33,124 bases of DNA from Verrucomicrobiota bacterium (GTDB lineage Bacteria; Verrucomicrobiota; Verrucomicrobiia; Limisphaerales; UBA9464). Position numbers and translations under genes: made by a program. Below, piece by piece: positions 7,189-15,095 of the stretch; the stretch's first letter is position 1, and each line of letters starts with the position of its first letter. The notes under the pieces are model-generated. The model was not told the origin of the DNA, made no database searches, and saw only the letters and a program-made list of their open reading frames with translations. Where the stretch lies: contig JAFLEG010000001.1 of the NCBI GenBank assembly GCA_017302195.1, forward strand, positions 1 through 33,124, given 5' to 3'.

Positions 7189-9690
7189 TCATTTCTCCGG
7201 ATTCGGGGCGATGGCGGTCGAAGGAGAGGCCACGGTGTTGGTGACCGGCGCAGTCTTCTGGACCAAATCAGGATTGGCCGGACGATTGCGCCGGCGGCCC
7301 TTGCGCTGCTCGGGTGGCGGGGCCTCGGGGACCAGGGACCGGGGCGGGGTCTTCACCAGGCCGTCATCCCCGCGCCGCAGTTGGAACGGCGGACTCGCAA
7401 TCACCCCGGCGAGCAGGGTGGAAAACTTCCCCTGATCCCCGGCCACCTGGTCGGCGATGCGATCCACGGTGATCGAATCGCCCGGATCGAGCCCGCGTCC
7501 CAGCGCATAGGTCAGGAGCTTCTCGGTGACACAGCGGTAGAACTGGAGGCGGTGCTCCGTGAAGTAGCGCCTGAGGTCATCCACGCCGGTCAGCGTCTGG
7601 CCTCCGGTGGTGGTCTCACGGGGCGCAATGGGTTCCTTTCCCTCCTCGGTCCGCCACTGGCCCAGGACATCGTAGTTTTCCAGCGCGATCCCGAGCGGAT
7701 CAAAGTGCGCATGACAGGCGGCGCAGGACTTGTTGGCGCGATGCAGCGCCAGTTGTTCGGTCCCGGTTTTGGGCGCCGCGGCGCCCGTCTTGGCGTCGTC
7801 CAGGGACGGCACGCTCGGCGGCGGCGGCGGGGGATGGATGGCCAGCAGGTTCTCCAGCAGGAACACCCCGCGCTTCACCGGGGAGGTGCGGTTGGGATTG
7901 GAAGTGGAGACCAGGAAACTCCCATGGGTCAGCAGGCCGCCGCGATGGGACTCCGGCGGGAGGCTCACCCGCTGGACTCCGGTGCCGGTGACGTTGGTGA
8001 GTCCGTAAAACCGCGCCAGTCCGGCGTCCACGAAGGTGTAGTCCGCGGTGAGCAGCTCCAGCAGATCGCGGTCCTCCCGAGCGATGTGCTCGAAGAGCAT
8101 CTCGGTCTCGCGCTTCATGGCGCTCCGGACCGGATTGAGGGTGGCGTCCCGGATGATCGGGGTCATGAGCACATTGCGTGTGCGCAGCCACTGGCCCGGA
8201 AAGTCCTCGAAGAAGCGTTCGGATTTCGGATCGGCCAGCATCCGGCGCACCTGCTCCGGCAGGTGCTTGCGCAGAGTCCCGCGCGCGGCCAGACCGGAGA
8301 GTTCCGCATCCGGCAGGCTGAGCCAGAGCAGGTAGGACAGCCGCGAGGCCAGGGCGTATTCGTCGAGCGGATGGACCGATTTCGGATCGTCCGGCTGCGG
8401 CTGCACCTCGGTCCGGAAGATAAACTGCGGGGAGGTGAGGATGGCCATCAATCCCAGCCCGACACCCCCCTCAAAGGTGTCGCCCGACATGGCCAGATCG
8501 GTCAGCCGTTCGACCACCGGATCCCCCGCCGGACGCCGGAATGCCCGGTCGGCCACGCGCCGCATGATGTCCCGGGCATACGCGCGCCGCAGGACCGGAT
8601 CGGCGGGGGCCGGACCGGCATCGAAGAGGCGGCGATGGGGTTCGGGGTACTCCGCCGCGTCACCATCCAGGGGGCCGGTCAGACGGAACTTCGGACGCAG
8701 CTCCAGGTGGTTGGTCTTCCCCGTCGAGGTGGGTCGCACCGGATCGGTGGTGAAGTTCAGTTGATGCGGCCCCGTGTCGAGGGTGACTTCACGGCCGAAG
8801 CGGTAGATCCGCTGCCCGCCGATCTCCACCTCGTCCCGGGCGATGGACTGATCGTCCACCGACAGCGCAAAATCGTAGGCCCCGCCATAATCCTGCCAGC
8901 CGCCCAGCGGAAACTGTGCGTCCACCCGGTAACGTCCCGGCATCACCACCTCGAAGGCGAGCTGGTGTCCGGTCCGGAGGGAGTCCGGCACGCGCGTGCT
9001 CTGGATCTGCGCGGCGTCGAGGGCGCGGACCGGATGCCGCGGAGGGCCCTGCACGACCACCTGGTCCACGACAAACTCCGCGATGTTGAAGTACTTCTCG
9101 AGCAGCGCCGGGGACAGCGTCTGGAAGTCCCCGTTGTTGTCGAATCCGAACGCCGTATCATCGGGCGGCAGCATGTCCCGCAACCGTGACCGGCTGCTGC
9201 TGGCATCGCTGCTGAACTCGCCCTCCATCACCGGGCTCACCCCGAACAGGTCCTGGATGGTGAACTCATACTCCATCCGGTTGAGCCGCCGCACCGTGAC
9301 CCGGCCCGGATCCGGCCGCTCCGGATCCACACCCAGGCGCTGCTGCTCGATCCAGCGGGCGAGCGCCTGGCGCTCGGACTCCGGCAGCGGGTCGGCGTCG
9401 GCGGGCGGCATGAACCCGTGCCGCAGCAGCGTCCAGGCCTTCACCCAGGCAAACCGGTTTGTCTCCCCGGGTCCGGCCCCGATCAGCGTGTCCAGGGCGA
9501 AGCCCCCCTTGTCCATGCCCTCGCCGTGACAGTCAAAGCAGTGCCTCTCGAAAAGCGACGCGATCGCCATGGGCTCCCTGATCACCGCCTCGGCAGCGGC
9601 GCCGGGCCGGAATGCCGCCGCCACGCCGAGTGCCACAAGGAATCCGGCTGCCCACTGTCGCCCCGTCCCCGTGATCCATTTCGCCGCCAT
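7189..9690 (-). CDS. DUF1592 planctomycete-type cytochrome c-like protein
   Basis: An exported protein of 833 aa with the module order typical of this family. A signal peptide (~1-34) is followed by a cytochrome-like segment with a CxxCH haem motif (CFDCH, residues 51-55). Next comes DUF1587 (~128-200, RLNRMEYEFTIQDLFGV to LEKYFNIAEFVVD), then a carbohydrate-binding-like beta region (~215-330). DUF1595 follows (RRAYARDIMRRVADRAFRRP), then DUF1592 (YALASRLSYLLWLSLPD), DUF1588 with a second CxxCH (CAACH, 656-660) and DUF1585 (~706-770). A ~60-residue Pro/Arg-rich tail ends the protein. The two CxxCH motifs imply covalent haem and a redox or electron-transfer role in the periplasm; the substrate is unknown. 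It is the first gene of a two-gene operon with the DUF1552 gene. A hairpin with a G-rich arm lies 16-39 bases upstream of the ATG. Confidence 0.93.
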   Translation of the reverse strand: MAAKWITGTGRQWAAGFLVALGVAAAFRPGAAAEAVIREPMAIASLFERHCFDCHGEGMDKGGFALDTLIGAGPGETNRFAWVKAWTLLRHGFMPPADADPLPESERQALARWIEQQRLGVDPERPDPGRVTVRRLNRMEYEFTIQDLFGVSPVMEGEFSSDASSSRSRLRDMLPPDDTAFGFDNNGDFQTLSPALLEKYFNIAEFVVDQVVVQGPPRHPVRALDAAQIQSTRVPDSLRTGHQLAFEVVMPGRYRVDAQFPLGGWQDYGGAYDFALSVDDQSIARDEVEIGGQRIYRFGREVTLDTGPHQLNFTTDPVRPTSTGKTNHLELRPKFRLTGPLDGDAAEYPEPHRRLFDAGPAPADPVLRRAYARDIMRRVADRAFRRPAGDPVVERLTDLAMSGDTFEGGVGLGLMAILTSPQFIFRTEVQPQPDDPKSVHPLDEYALASRLSYLLWLSLPDAELSGLAARGTLRKHLPEQVRRMLADPKSERFFEDFPGQWLRTRNVLMTPIIRDATLNPVRSAMKRETEMLFEHIAREDRDLLELLTADYTFVDAGLARFYGLTNVTGTGVQRVSLPPESHRGGLLTHGSFLVSTSNPNRTSPVKRGVFLLENLLAIHPPPPPPSVPSLDDAKTGAAAPKTGTEQLALHRANKSCAACHAHFDPLGIALENYDVLGQWRTEEGKEPIAPRETTTGGQTLTGVDDLRRYFTEHRLQFYRCVTEKLLTYALGRGLDPGDSITVDRIADQVAGDQGKFSTLLAGVIASPPFQLRRGDDGLVKTPPRSLVPEAPPPEQRKGRRRNRPANPDLVQKTAPVTNTVASPSTAIAPNPEK

Positions 9691-9705
9691 GCGATTCAGA
9701 AGTCC

Positions 9706-9729
9706 CCCCTCCGAATACTGCCGGAGGGG
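9706..9729 (-). promoter_or_regulatory. Leader hairpin before the DUF1592 gene
   Basis: CCCCTCCG (9706-9713) pairs perfectly with CGGAGGGG (9722-9729) around an 8-base loop. On the minus strand the promoter-distal arm reads CGGAGGGG and is followed by two more G, giving a Shine-Dalgarno-like G-rich stretch about 13 bases from the ATG at 9690. The hairpin could mask that site or end the transcript of the regulator pair upstream. Neither role is shown by the sequence alone. Confidence 0.3.
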
Positions 9730-9821
9730 ACGTCCTCAATCTTGCCATCGCACCGATGCACTGCACAAACGCATTTTCCCCGGTGGCCACTTCGCCCTGC
9801 GCACCCGGTCGGTTCGAGGAT

Positions 9822-10097
9822 TCAGCCGCCAGATCCGCCGGCAGTCCCGGGGAGTTCCCCGTCAGAGGATTCCCCGGAGCCCTCCGATTCCCCGTCGGAA
9901 CGAAACTCCAGCAGATCTCCCGGTTGGCAATCCAGCACCCGGCAGATGGCGTTCAGCGTGCTGAAGCGGATCGCCTTTGCCCTGCCGGATTTCAGTACGG
10001 ACAAATTCGGCGGCGTGATGTCCACCGCGGCGGCAAGGTCATTGAGCCGCAGCTTCCGCTTCGCCAGCATCACATCCAGATTTACGACAATGGCCAT
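9822..10097 (-). CDS. Small Cro/CI-type helix-turn-helix regulator (YozG-like)
   Basis: A 91-aa DNA-binding protein of the short XRE family. The HTH is easy to read: LNDLAAAVDITPPNLSVLKSGRAKAI (~18-43) is the two-helix recognition unit, followed by RFSTLNAICRVLDCQPGDLLEF (~44-65), the usual C-terminal helix pair of the YozG-like group. After residue ~66 comes a low-complexity Gly/Ser/Glu tail (DGESEGSGESSDGELPGT), which looks disordered and is longer than usual. In this family the regulator gene commonly sits beside a DUF2975 membrane protein gene, as here, with a 9-bp gap and the same orientation. It probably regulates its own operon. A perfect 19-bp palindrome upstream of the DUF2975 gene is the best operator candidate. 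Confidence 0.9.
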   Translation of the reverse strand: MAIVVNLDVMLAKRKLRLNDLAAAVDITPPNLSVLKSGRAKAIRFSTLNAICRVLDCQPGDLLEFRSDGESEGSGESSDGELPGTAGGSGG

Positions 10098-10106
10098 GGC
10101 GGGGGA

Positions 10107-10436
10107 CTAAACAGTCAGCGCCGGCTCTTCCGCGATCTGGTGGGCTTCTTCCATGATCCAAGCCACGAGGCAAATGAACAATCCCGGCAGTAGTCCCGCG
10201 CCCATGTCGAAGCGGATGTCCGCATCGGTTGCCCACAAAGCCTTTGAGAGCTGAAAGGCGAGCCCCATCACCCAAAACCCGATCATCCACCCCCCGACGC
10301 GCCTCAGTCTCCGGACACTTCGGATCTCGAAAATGCTCCCACGCTCGTATCCGCGAAACAGGCTGAAGAAGCACCATGCCCCCGCCAGAAAGCGGCAGGC
10401 ACAGGACATCTTCCGCGTGTGATCCGGAACCGGCAC
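10107..10436 (-). CDS. DUF2975-like membrane protein, N-terminally short
   Basis: A 109-aa protein whose second half matches the end of DUF2975 proteins. FRGYERGSIFEIRSVRRLRRVG (~28-49, split here only by the family's usual loop) resembles the family's cytoplasmic 'FrryerGeiF..rnvrrLrriG' segment. It is followed by a membrane helix (GFWVMGLAFQLSKALW) and a final helix with the typical EEAHQIAEEPALTV ending. Full-length members normally have about four membrane helices and roughly 150-190 residues (from memory); here the first two helices are missing. The GTG at 10434-10436 is the ORF-track start; the frame stays open for another ~40 codons upstream, but these encode a Pro/Ser/Arg-rich, non-hydrophobic sequence. 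The gene is therefore probably truncated or decayed at its 5' end. It precedes the HTH gene by 9 bp in the same operon. Confidence 0.65.
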   Translation of the reverse strand: MPVPDHTRKMSCACRFLAGAWCFFSLFRGYERGSIFEIRSVRRLRRVGGWMIGFWVMGLAFQLSKALWATDADIRFDMGAGLLPGLFICLVAWIMEEAHQIAEEPALTV

Positions 10437-10739
10437 CGGCAGGTCGTCGGGGGAGGACGGGCAGCGACGTGGAGATGGCAGTGACCCAGGGTCACTGTGT
10501 CTGTGCAGACCTGGGAGCCTCCTGGATTGCAGCGGCCGACTTGAGCCCGGAAATGGTGACGAGTTTCAACTCCCCGACGCCCGGGGCCAAGGAAGGACGA
10601 TTCAAACCGGGCTCCAGTGGATCCATTCCGATGCACTTCGCCCCTTGCCACCCGCGGTCAGGGGTCCTGTCCCCGTCTCCTCCGGGCCGGGAACTGTCGC
10701 CGCCGGCCTGGAGGTTCGGCGGTCCCGGCCCGCGCCCTC
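10437..10739. other. Intergenic region upstream of the regulator pair
   Basis: No convincing gene lies here. The region separates the 3' end of the phosphatase gene from the 5' end of the DUF2975 gene, both on the minus strand. It must hold the promoter of the DUF2975-HTH operon and contains the 19-bp palindrome annotated separately. Open frames on the minus strand are Pro/Arg-rich without hydrophobic helices, so I could not find the missing N-terminal half of DUF2975 in any frame. Confidence 0.5.
10479..10497. promoter_or_regulatory. Perfect 19-bp palindrome, candidate HTH operator
   Basis: CAGTGACCC, a central A, then GGGTCACTG form a perfect dyad with 9-base arms. It lies 43-61 bases upstream of the GTG of the DUF2975-like gene, in the only sizeable gap before the two-gene regulator operon. 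Dimeric Cro/CI-type proteins bind such dyads, so an operator for the adjacent HTH protein is a reasonable inference. A short RNA hairpin is the alternative; there is no T-run to suggest termination. Confidence 0.4.
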
Positions 10740-12419
10740 CTACGGATTCCGCAGCACCGTCACGAAGGGCTTCCCCATGCAGCCGGAAGGCGGGGCGATG
10801 CGCAGCGCGGCGCACAGCGTGGGCGCGATGTCGGACATGTAGAATTCCCCGGCATAACGTCCGGGTCGGAATGCCGATCCGTAGAACAGCACCGGCACCA
10901 GGGTATCCTGGGTGTAGGGCGCGCCGTGGGTGGTGCCGGTGGTGCCCGAGGACGGAATCACGAACGGCTTGGGGATGAGCATCATGTCGCCCCCGCGTTC
11001 CGCGTTATACCCGTTCTGCGCCAACCGCCCCACCAGTCCGGGCGCGCGGCCGTCCAGCAACTGTTCTCGGGTGTAGGCGGCCTGGAACTTTCCGGTGGCC
11101 AGGACCCAGTCCCGGATGAACACCGCCACCGTCTCCGCAGCCAGGCCCTTCTCCCGAAGCGTGTCGTGGTTGAAGTACAGGTTGCCCCCGTAGAGGCTGG
11201 GTTTCAGGAAGTATTTGCCGGATCCGAAGCGCCCATCGAGCTGGCTCAGCAGGTCCACCATCAACTGGGACTCGTTGAGCCGCTGACCGTCGAGCCCCTC
11301 GCTCACGGCAAACTCGGGATCGGGCGAGACGCCGTGGTCGGAGGACAGCACCATCGCCACGCGCCGGAGGCCGACCCGCCGGTCGAGATAGCGGAACAGG
11401 TCGGCCAGTTGGCGGTCGAGACGCAGCACGGCGTCCTGGACCTCATGCGAATAGGGGCCAAAGCGGTGCCCCACGGCGTCCACGGAGGAGAACGAGATGC
11501 AGAGCAGGTCGGGCACCGGACCGCGCCCCAGATCCTCGCCCTCGATCGTCGCCCGGGCGAACTCCGCCAGCAGGTCGTTGCCAAAGGGGGTGGAGATCAC
11601 GGCGTCGAAACCGTCCTTGATCTGGGCATCCACCCGGTGCGGGAAGACGCTGTTGGTCTCGCCCGCCAGCCTGCCCTCGCCCGGGCCGGCGTCTGGATGC
11701 CGGTAATGCCGGGCATCCACCAGGCGGTCCCAGGTCCGGCCGGCGTACCACGCCGCGCGGTGCCGGTCGTTGAACTCCCGGACCCACGCGGGCAGTTCCG
11801 GACGGTAATAGCTGCTGGTGACAAAATTGCCGCTCTTGGACTCGAACCAATAGGCGCCCGCCGGCTTGCGGCCCGCGGGAAGGATCGCCCCGCGGTCCTT
11901 CATGGAAATCCCCACCACCTTGGACCGGTAGTGCAGCCGCAACTGGTCGGCGAAGCTGGACCCGATGAAGTTGCGGGGCGAGACCTGGCTGTTGTTGGTG
12001 GCGGTGCCGACGCCCCAGACCGAGGAGTCGCCGCAGCAGTACATGCCCTGCCGGGTTTTCTTGTCCAACCAGTCATTGGCGATGATGCCGTGCATCGCCG
12101 GCGTGCAGCCGCTCAGGAAGGTGGCGTGGCCGGGCGCCGTGACCGTCGGACAGTAGTCGTACCGGGCAAAGGTCATCATGGCCCCCTTCCGCGTGAGCAG
12201 CCGGAAGCCGCCGTCGGTGAACTGCCCCTCGAAACGCTCCAGATAGTCCTGCCGGAGCTGGTCCACCATGATGGCCACGATCAGGCGCGGGGTTTCCGCA
12301 CGGGCCACCGTGGCCGGAATCGGGAGGCCCAGGAGGGCGATGAAGATCAGAAGACTCCCAAGCCGGAGCCGTCGGCATGCCGGAAAGATCGGGGGAACGG
12401 CTGTTGTCCGTGTAACCAT
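10740..12419 (-). CDS. PafA-like alkaline phosphatase, exported
   Basis: A 559-aa member of the type I phosphodiesterase/nucleotide pyrophosphatase branch of the alkaline phosphatase superfamily, closest in style to PafA monoesterases. A signal peptide (~1-41, LGSLLIFIALLGLPIPATVARA) implies the periplasm. The active site is visible: metal ligand D53 in IMVDQLRQDY, nucleophile Thr94 in PTVTAPGHATFLSG, then FSSVDAVGHRFGPYS and LSSDHGV with the metal-binding Asp/His residues. The C-terminal segment ends with GTTHGAPYTQDTLVPVLFYG, which holds the last conserved His. It would release phosphate from organic phosphomonoesters. The ATG at 12417-12419 is chosen because it gives a proper signal peptide; the frame is open for 220 more codons upstream, but that would overlap the divergent gene. 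The two genes share a ~190-bp divergent promoter region. No Pho-box could be assigned. Confidence 0.9.
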   Translation of the reverse strand: MVTRTTAVPPIFPACRRLRLGSLLIFIALLGLPIPATVARAETPRLIVAIMVDQLRQDYLERFEGQFTDGGFRLLTRKGAMMTFARYDYCPTVTAPGHATFLSGCTPAMHGIIANDWLDKKTRQGMYCCGDSSVWGVGTATNNSQVSPRNFIGSSFADQLRLHYRSKVVGISMKDRGAILPAGRKPAGAYWFESKSGNFVTSSYYRPELPAWVREFNDRHRAAWYAGRTWDRLVDARHYRHPDAGPGEGRLAGETNSVFPHRVDAQIKDGFDAVISTPFGNDLLAEFARATIEGEDLGRGPVPDLLCISFSSVDAVGHRFGPYSHEVQDAVLRLDRQLADLFRYLDRRVGLRRVAMVLSSDHGVSPDPEFAVSEGLDGQRLNESQLMVDLLSQLDGRFGSGKYFLKPSLYGGNLYFNHDTLREKGLAAETVAVFIRDWVLATGKFQAAYTREQLLDGRAPGLVGRLAQNGYNAERGGDMMLIPKPFVIPSSGTTGTTHGAPYTQDTLVPVLFYGSAFRPGRYAGEFYMSDIAPTLCAALRIAPPSGCMGKPFVTVLRNP

Positions 12420-12612
12420 CCGGTTCGGACGGGTCCGGTCCGGAACGCATTCGGTTTGAAGACTGGCGCGGAGCACGTCGTGAGGGTGGCAGGAAACGCC
12501 GCCGGGGATCCACTCGCCAAGACAGATCGGACTTGGACCAGGAATGTAACAACGGTCCAATGGCCGGACACGCGGGCCCGTCCGAAAGCGCGCCCGCTCG
12601 AACACATTGCCC

Positions 12613-13725
12613 ATGAAGCATTCCTGTCCCGCCCGCATCAGCCTGGTCCTCGCCGCCGCACTCCGGATCTCGGCCGCGCCCGCCCCCCTGCCGGACGACG
12701 TGTACCTGCAGGAGGTGGGCAGCAGCATCGCCTCGCCGCTGCCGCTCACCGCGGTCGCGGCCCTGGACGGCGAGGTGGTCGCCGGAACCGCGAAGGGCCT
12801 GGTCCGGCTGCAGGGAACCAATCTCGTGGCCGATCCCGGACTGACCAACGCCATTCTGCGCCTGGTGACGACGCCCGGCGCCCTGTGGGCCATGACGCCG
12901 CAGGGACTGCATCGCCGCACCGGCAGCGGGTGGACCCTCATCTCCGACCGGCCGGTCACGGATGTCCACCCCTTCCGCGGTGGGATCATGGCCGCCGCAG
13001 GCCACGAACTGTGGCAGATCCGCGGGGACAGCCTGGAGCCGGTGTCCACCAACCGCTCCCGGTTTCCCATCACCCGCATTGCCGTTCACAACGAAACCCT
13101 GTTCGTGCACGGACCCGGCCGCCTCGCCCCGTTCGCGTCGGGCGTCTTCGGCGGACTGGACGCCTACACCTGGCCCGCGGATCAGGCCTGGGACTGGGGC
13201 ACGCTGCCCTCGACCACCACCCGCGATCTGCTGAGCCAGGGATCGGCGTTGTATGTCGCCACCGATCGCGGCCTGGGCGTCCTGCGCGGCATGTCCCTCA
13301 TGACGCTGGGCGGCGCGGAGGGGTTGCCCGTCACCGACACCACCTGCCTGGCCGCCGGATTTACCAATGACCTGTGGATCGGCACCTCGCGGGGTGCGAT
13401 CCGGCGGGTGGACGGCGCCTGGGATTACTTTGCCGGCCGGCGCTGGCTTCCCGGTGACTCGGTGCGGGCCATTGCCGTGAATGGCCGCCGCGTGTTCCTC
13501 GCCACGGACGGCGGCCTGGGCATCATCGAGTACCAGCCCTACACGCTGGCCAGGAAGGCCGCCTACTACGAGCGGCACCTGGAGGAATGGGGACAGAAGC
13601 GCCTGGGCCTGGTGCACAAGCTGGAGTGGGACGCCACCCTGAAGGAATACGTGCGGAGATCGGTGACAACGACGGCGGCTATTCCGGCAACTATCTGGCA
13701 GCCCAGGCATACCGGTATGCCGTGA
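12613..13725 (+). CDS. Beta-propeller half of a frameshifted secreted protein
   Basis: The N-terminal part of what looks like one gene. A signal peptide (MKHSCPARISLVLAAALRISAAPA) starts at the ATG at 12613; a TTG two codons earlier is also possible. It is followed by repeated ~40-residue blades of the two-component-regulator-propeller type, with blade signatures such as GEVVAGTAKGLVRLQGT, GALWAMTPQGLHRRTGSGW, NDLWIGTSRGAIRRVDG and RRVFLATDGGLGIIEY. Such propellers bind ligands outside the cytoplasm. After LEWDATLKEYVR at ~13653 the frame continues for 24 unlikely codons to a stop at 13725. Meanwhile the +1-shifted frame resumes with EIGDNDGGYSGNYLAAQAY, so the protein very probably continues into the ORF ending at 14858. 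The cause is one missing base in 13651-13657: either a true mutation or a sequencing error. Confidence 0.75.
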   Translation: MKHSCPARISLVLAAALRISAAPAPLPDDVYLQEVGSSIASPLPLTAVAALDGEVVAGTAKGLVRLQGTNLVADPGLTNAILRLVTTPGALWAMTPQGLHRRTGSGWTLISDRPVTDVHPFRGGIMAAAGHELWQIRGDSLEPVSTNRSRFPITRIAVHNETLFVHGPGRLAPFASGVFGGLDAYTWPADQAWDWGTLPSTTTRDLLSQGSALYVATDRGLGVLRGMSLMTLGGAEGLPVTDTTCLAAGFTNDLWIGTSRGAIRRVDGAWDYFAGRRWLPGDSVRAIAVNGRRVFLATDGGLGIIEYQPYTLARKAAYYERHLEEWGQKRLGLVHKLEWDATLKEYVRRSVTTTAAIPATIWQPRHTGMP

Positions 13726-14858
13726 CGCGGGATCCCGAGGCGCGCCGGGAGGCGACCAACACCTTCCACGGACTCCGCTGGCTGGAGCACATGACCGGCA
13801 TCCGCGGCTTCCCGGCCCGCGCCGTGTGGGCCAAGGGCGAGAAGGGGCACCAGGCCGGCCACGGTTCGGGCGGCTATGCGGCCGAGTGGCATGACACTGC
13901 GGACGGACTCTTCGAATGGAAGGGCGACACCTCCAGCGACGAACTGTGCTCCCACTTCTATGCCTTCGACATTTTTCGCGAGCTGGCCGCGCAGGGGGAC
14001 GAGGCCGCGCAGGCCCGCGAACATCTCGCCCGCATCGCCGCCCATCTGGTGGAGCACCGCTGGCAGTTGGTGGATCTGGACGGCAAGCCCACCCGCTGGG
14101 GCCGCTGGGATCCCGACTACTTCCTCAACGACGAGGGGCTGTACGACCGCGGCCTGCAGGCGGTGGAGCTGCTCTCCTTCATCAAGACGGCCGCCGCGGT
14201 CACCGGCAGCCCGCGGTTTGGCGAGGCCTACCAGACCCTGGTGACGCTCGGCTACCCGGGGTACACCCTGCGCGCGCGCAACACCTTTCCTCCGGACAGC
14301 ATCCTGCACTTCCTCGATGACCTGGCCTTCTGGAGCTATGCCAACCTCCTGCGCTACGAGAAGGATCCCGACCTGCACGCCCTCTACCGGCGCGGCTATG
14401 AGCGCAGCTACGAGGTGGTGCGCGTGGAGGAGAATCCCTGGTTCAACTTCCTCCATGCCGTGCTCACCGGCGACACCGGGGAACTCGACGCCTCGGTGCG
14501 GCACCTGAGGGGCTGGCCGCTCGATCTCCGGGTGTGGTCCTACCAGAATTCGCATCGCGCCGACCTGCGCACGCCCGCCGGTTACACCGCGCCCAAGGGC
14601 GGCACCCGGACCTTTCCCGTGCGCGAGACCGAACCGCTGCGCTGGGATCACTGGCTCATGCAGCCCGACGGCGGCACCGGCGGCAACGACGTGGTGGAGC
14701 CATCGGCCTGGCTGCTCGCCTACTGGATGGGCCGGTACCATGGCTTCATCGCCGCCCCGACCGTCACCGATCCGGCGCTGCTCACCGTCGAGCACAGCCA
14801 GAACTTTGAGCTGGGCGCCCGGCCCTATGCCGGCCCGCCGCATCCCGGCGGATTCTGA
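13587..14858 (+). CDS. C-terminal helical half of the frameshifted propeller protein
   Basis: The ORF opens at 13587, but its first ~23 codons are antisense-like to the propeller frame. Meaningful sequence begins at about 13655 (EIGDNDGGYSGNYLAAQAYRYAVT). The ~400 residues that follow are helix-rich with repeated aromatic motifs (NTFHGLRWLEHMTGIRGFPAR, SSDELCSHFYAFDIFREL, DPDYFLNDEGLYDRGLQAVELLSF, FLDDLAFWSYANLLRYE and HWLMQPDGGTGGNDVVEPSAWLLAYWMGRYHG, each a separate stretch). This looks like an (alpha/alpha) toroid of the kind used by many glycan-active enzymes and lyases. The exact activity is not recognisable. It would be the C-terminal domain of the exported propeller protein if the frameshift is corrected, giving a protein of about 748 aa. 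Without correction this half has no signal peptide and is probably not made properly. Confidence 0.7.
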   Translation: MGTEAPGPGAQAGVGRHPEGIRAEIGDNDGGYSGNYLAAQAYRYAVTRDPEARREATNTFHGLRWLEHMTGIRGFPARAVWAKGEKGHQAGHGSGGYAAEWHDTADGLFEWKGDTSSDELCSHFYAFDIFRELAAQGDEAAQAREHLARIAAHLVEHRWQLVDLDGKPTRWGRWDPDYFLNDEGLYDRGLQAVELLSFIKTAAAVTGSPRFGEAYQTLVTLGYPGYTLRARNTFPPDSILHFLDDLAFWSYANLLRYEKDPDLHALYRRGYERSYEVVRVEENPWFNFLHAVLTGDTGELDASVRHLRGWPLDLRVWSYQNSHRADLRTPAGYTAPKGGTRTFPVRETEPLRWDHWLMQPDGGTGGNDVVEPSAWLLAYWMGRYHGFIAAPTVTDPALLTVEHSQNFELGARPYAGPPHPGGF

Positions 14859-14863
14859 GCAGC

Positions 14864-15094
14864 CCTTGGAGTGCGGGCGTCGGCTTGCCGTGCCGTAGCC
14901 GGACGAAGGGAGGCTCGCCCTGCCGTAGCCAGACGAAGGGAGGCTCGCCCTGCCGAAGCGGGGCGAAGGCAGGAGCGCAGCGGAGACGCCGCTTTGCCGC
15001 AGCGCTCAGGTCGCGAACCAGGGATTCATGCCCCTGCCGGCGGCTGATTCGTGACCGACGCCAAAGCGGTCGCAAGCCACCGCAGTCCAAAAGG
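14864..15094. repeat. Repeat element with 30-bp tandem units and inverted ends
   Basis: Between two convergent genes lies a small non-coding element. Positions 14891-14920 and 14921-14950 are near-identical 30-bp units (starting TGCCGTAGCC, ending GGCTCGCCC), and 14951-14980 is a diverged third copy. The outer ends are imperfect inverted repeats: CCTTGGAGTGCGG at 14865-14877 against the reverse complement of CCGCAGTCCAAAAGG near 15080-15094. The right end abuts the stop codon of the protease gene. It looks like a non-autonomous mobile or REP-type element, or a pair of such elements. Confidence 0.55.
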
Positions 15095-15095
15095 G

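Noticed and set aside
7000..9189. 729-aa plus-strand ORF opposite the DUF1592 gene
   Set aside because: Antisense of a gene with clear CxxCH and DUF motifs; no domain of its own.
12420..13079. Upstream extension of the phosphatase to 779 aa
   Set aside because: The extension overlaps the divergent propeller gene and lacks sense; the Met at 12419 gives a proper signal peptide.
10617..13370. 917-aa plus-strand ORF
   Set aside because: It runs antisense through the phosphatase gene and then out of frame through the propeller gene; both are well supported.
13651..13660. Programmed ribosomal frameshift site
   Set aside because: No slippery heptamer or obvious downstream structure; a missing base explains the data more simply.
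14891..14980. Possible CRISPR array
   Set aside because: The 30-bp units are directly abutting with no spacers and no cas genes nearby.
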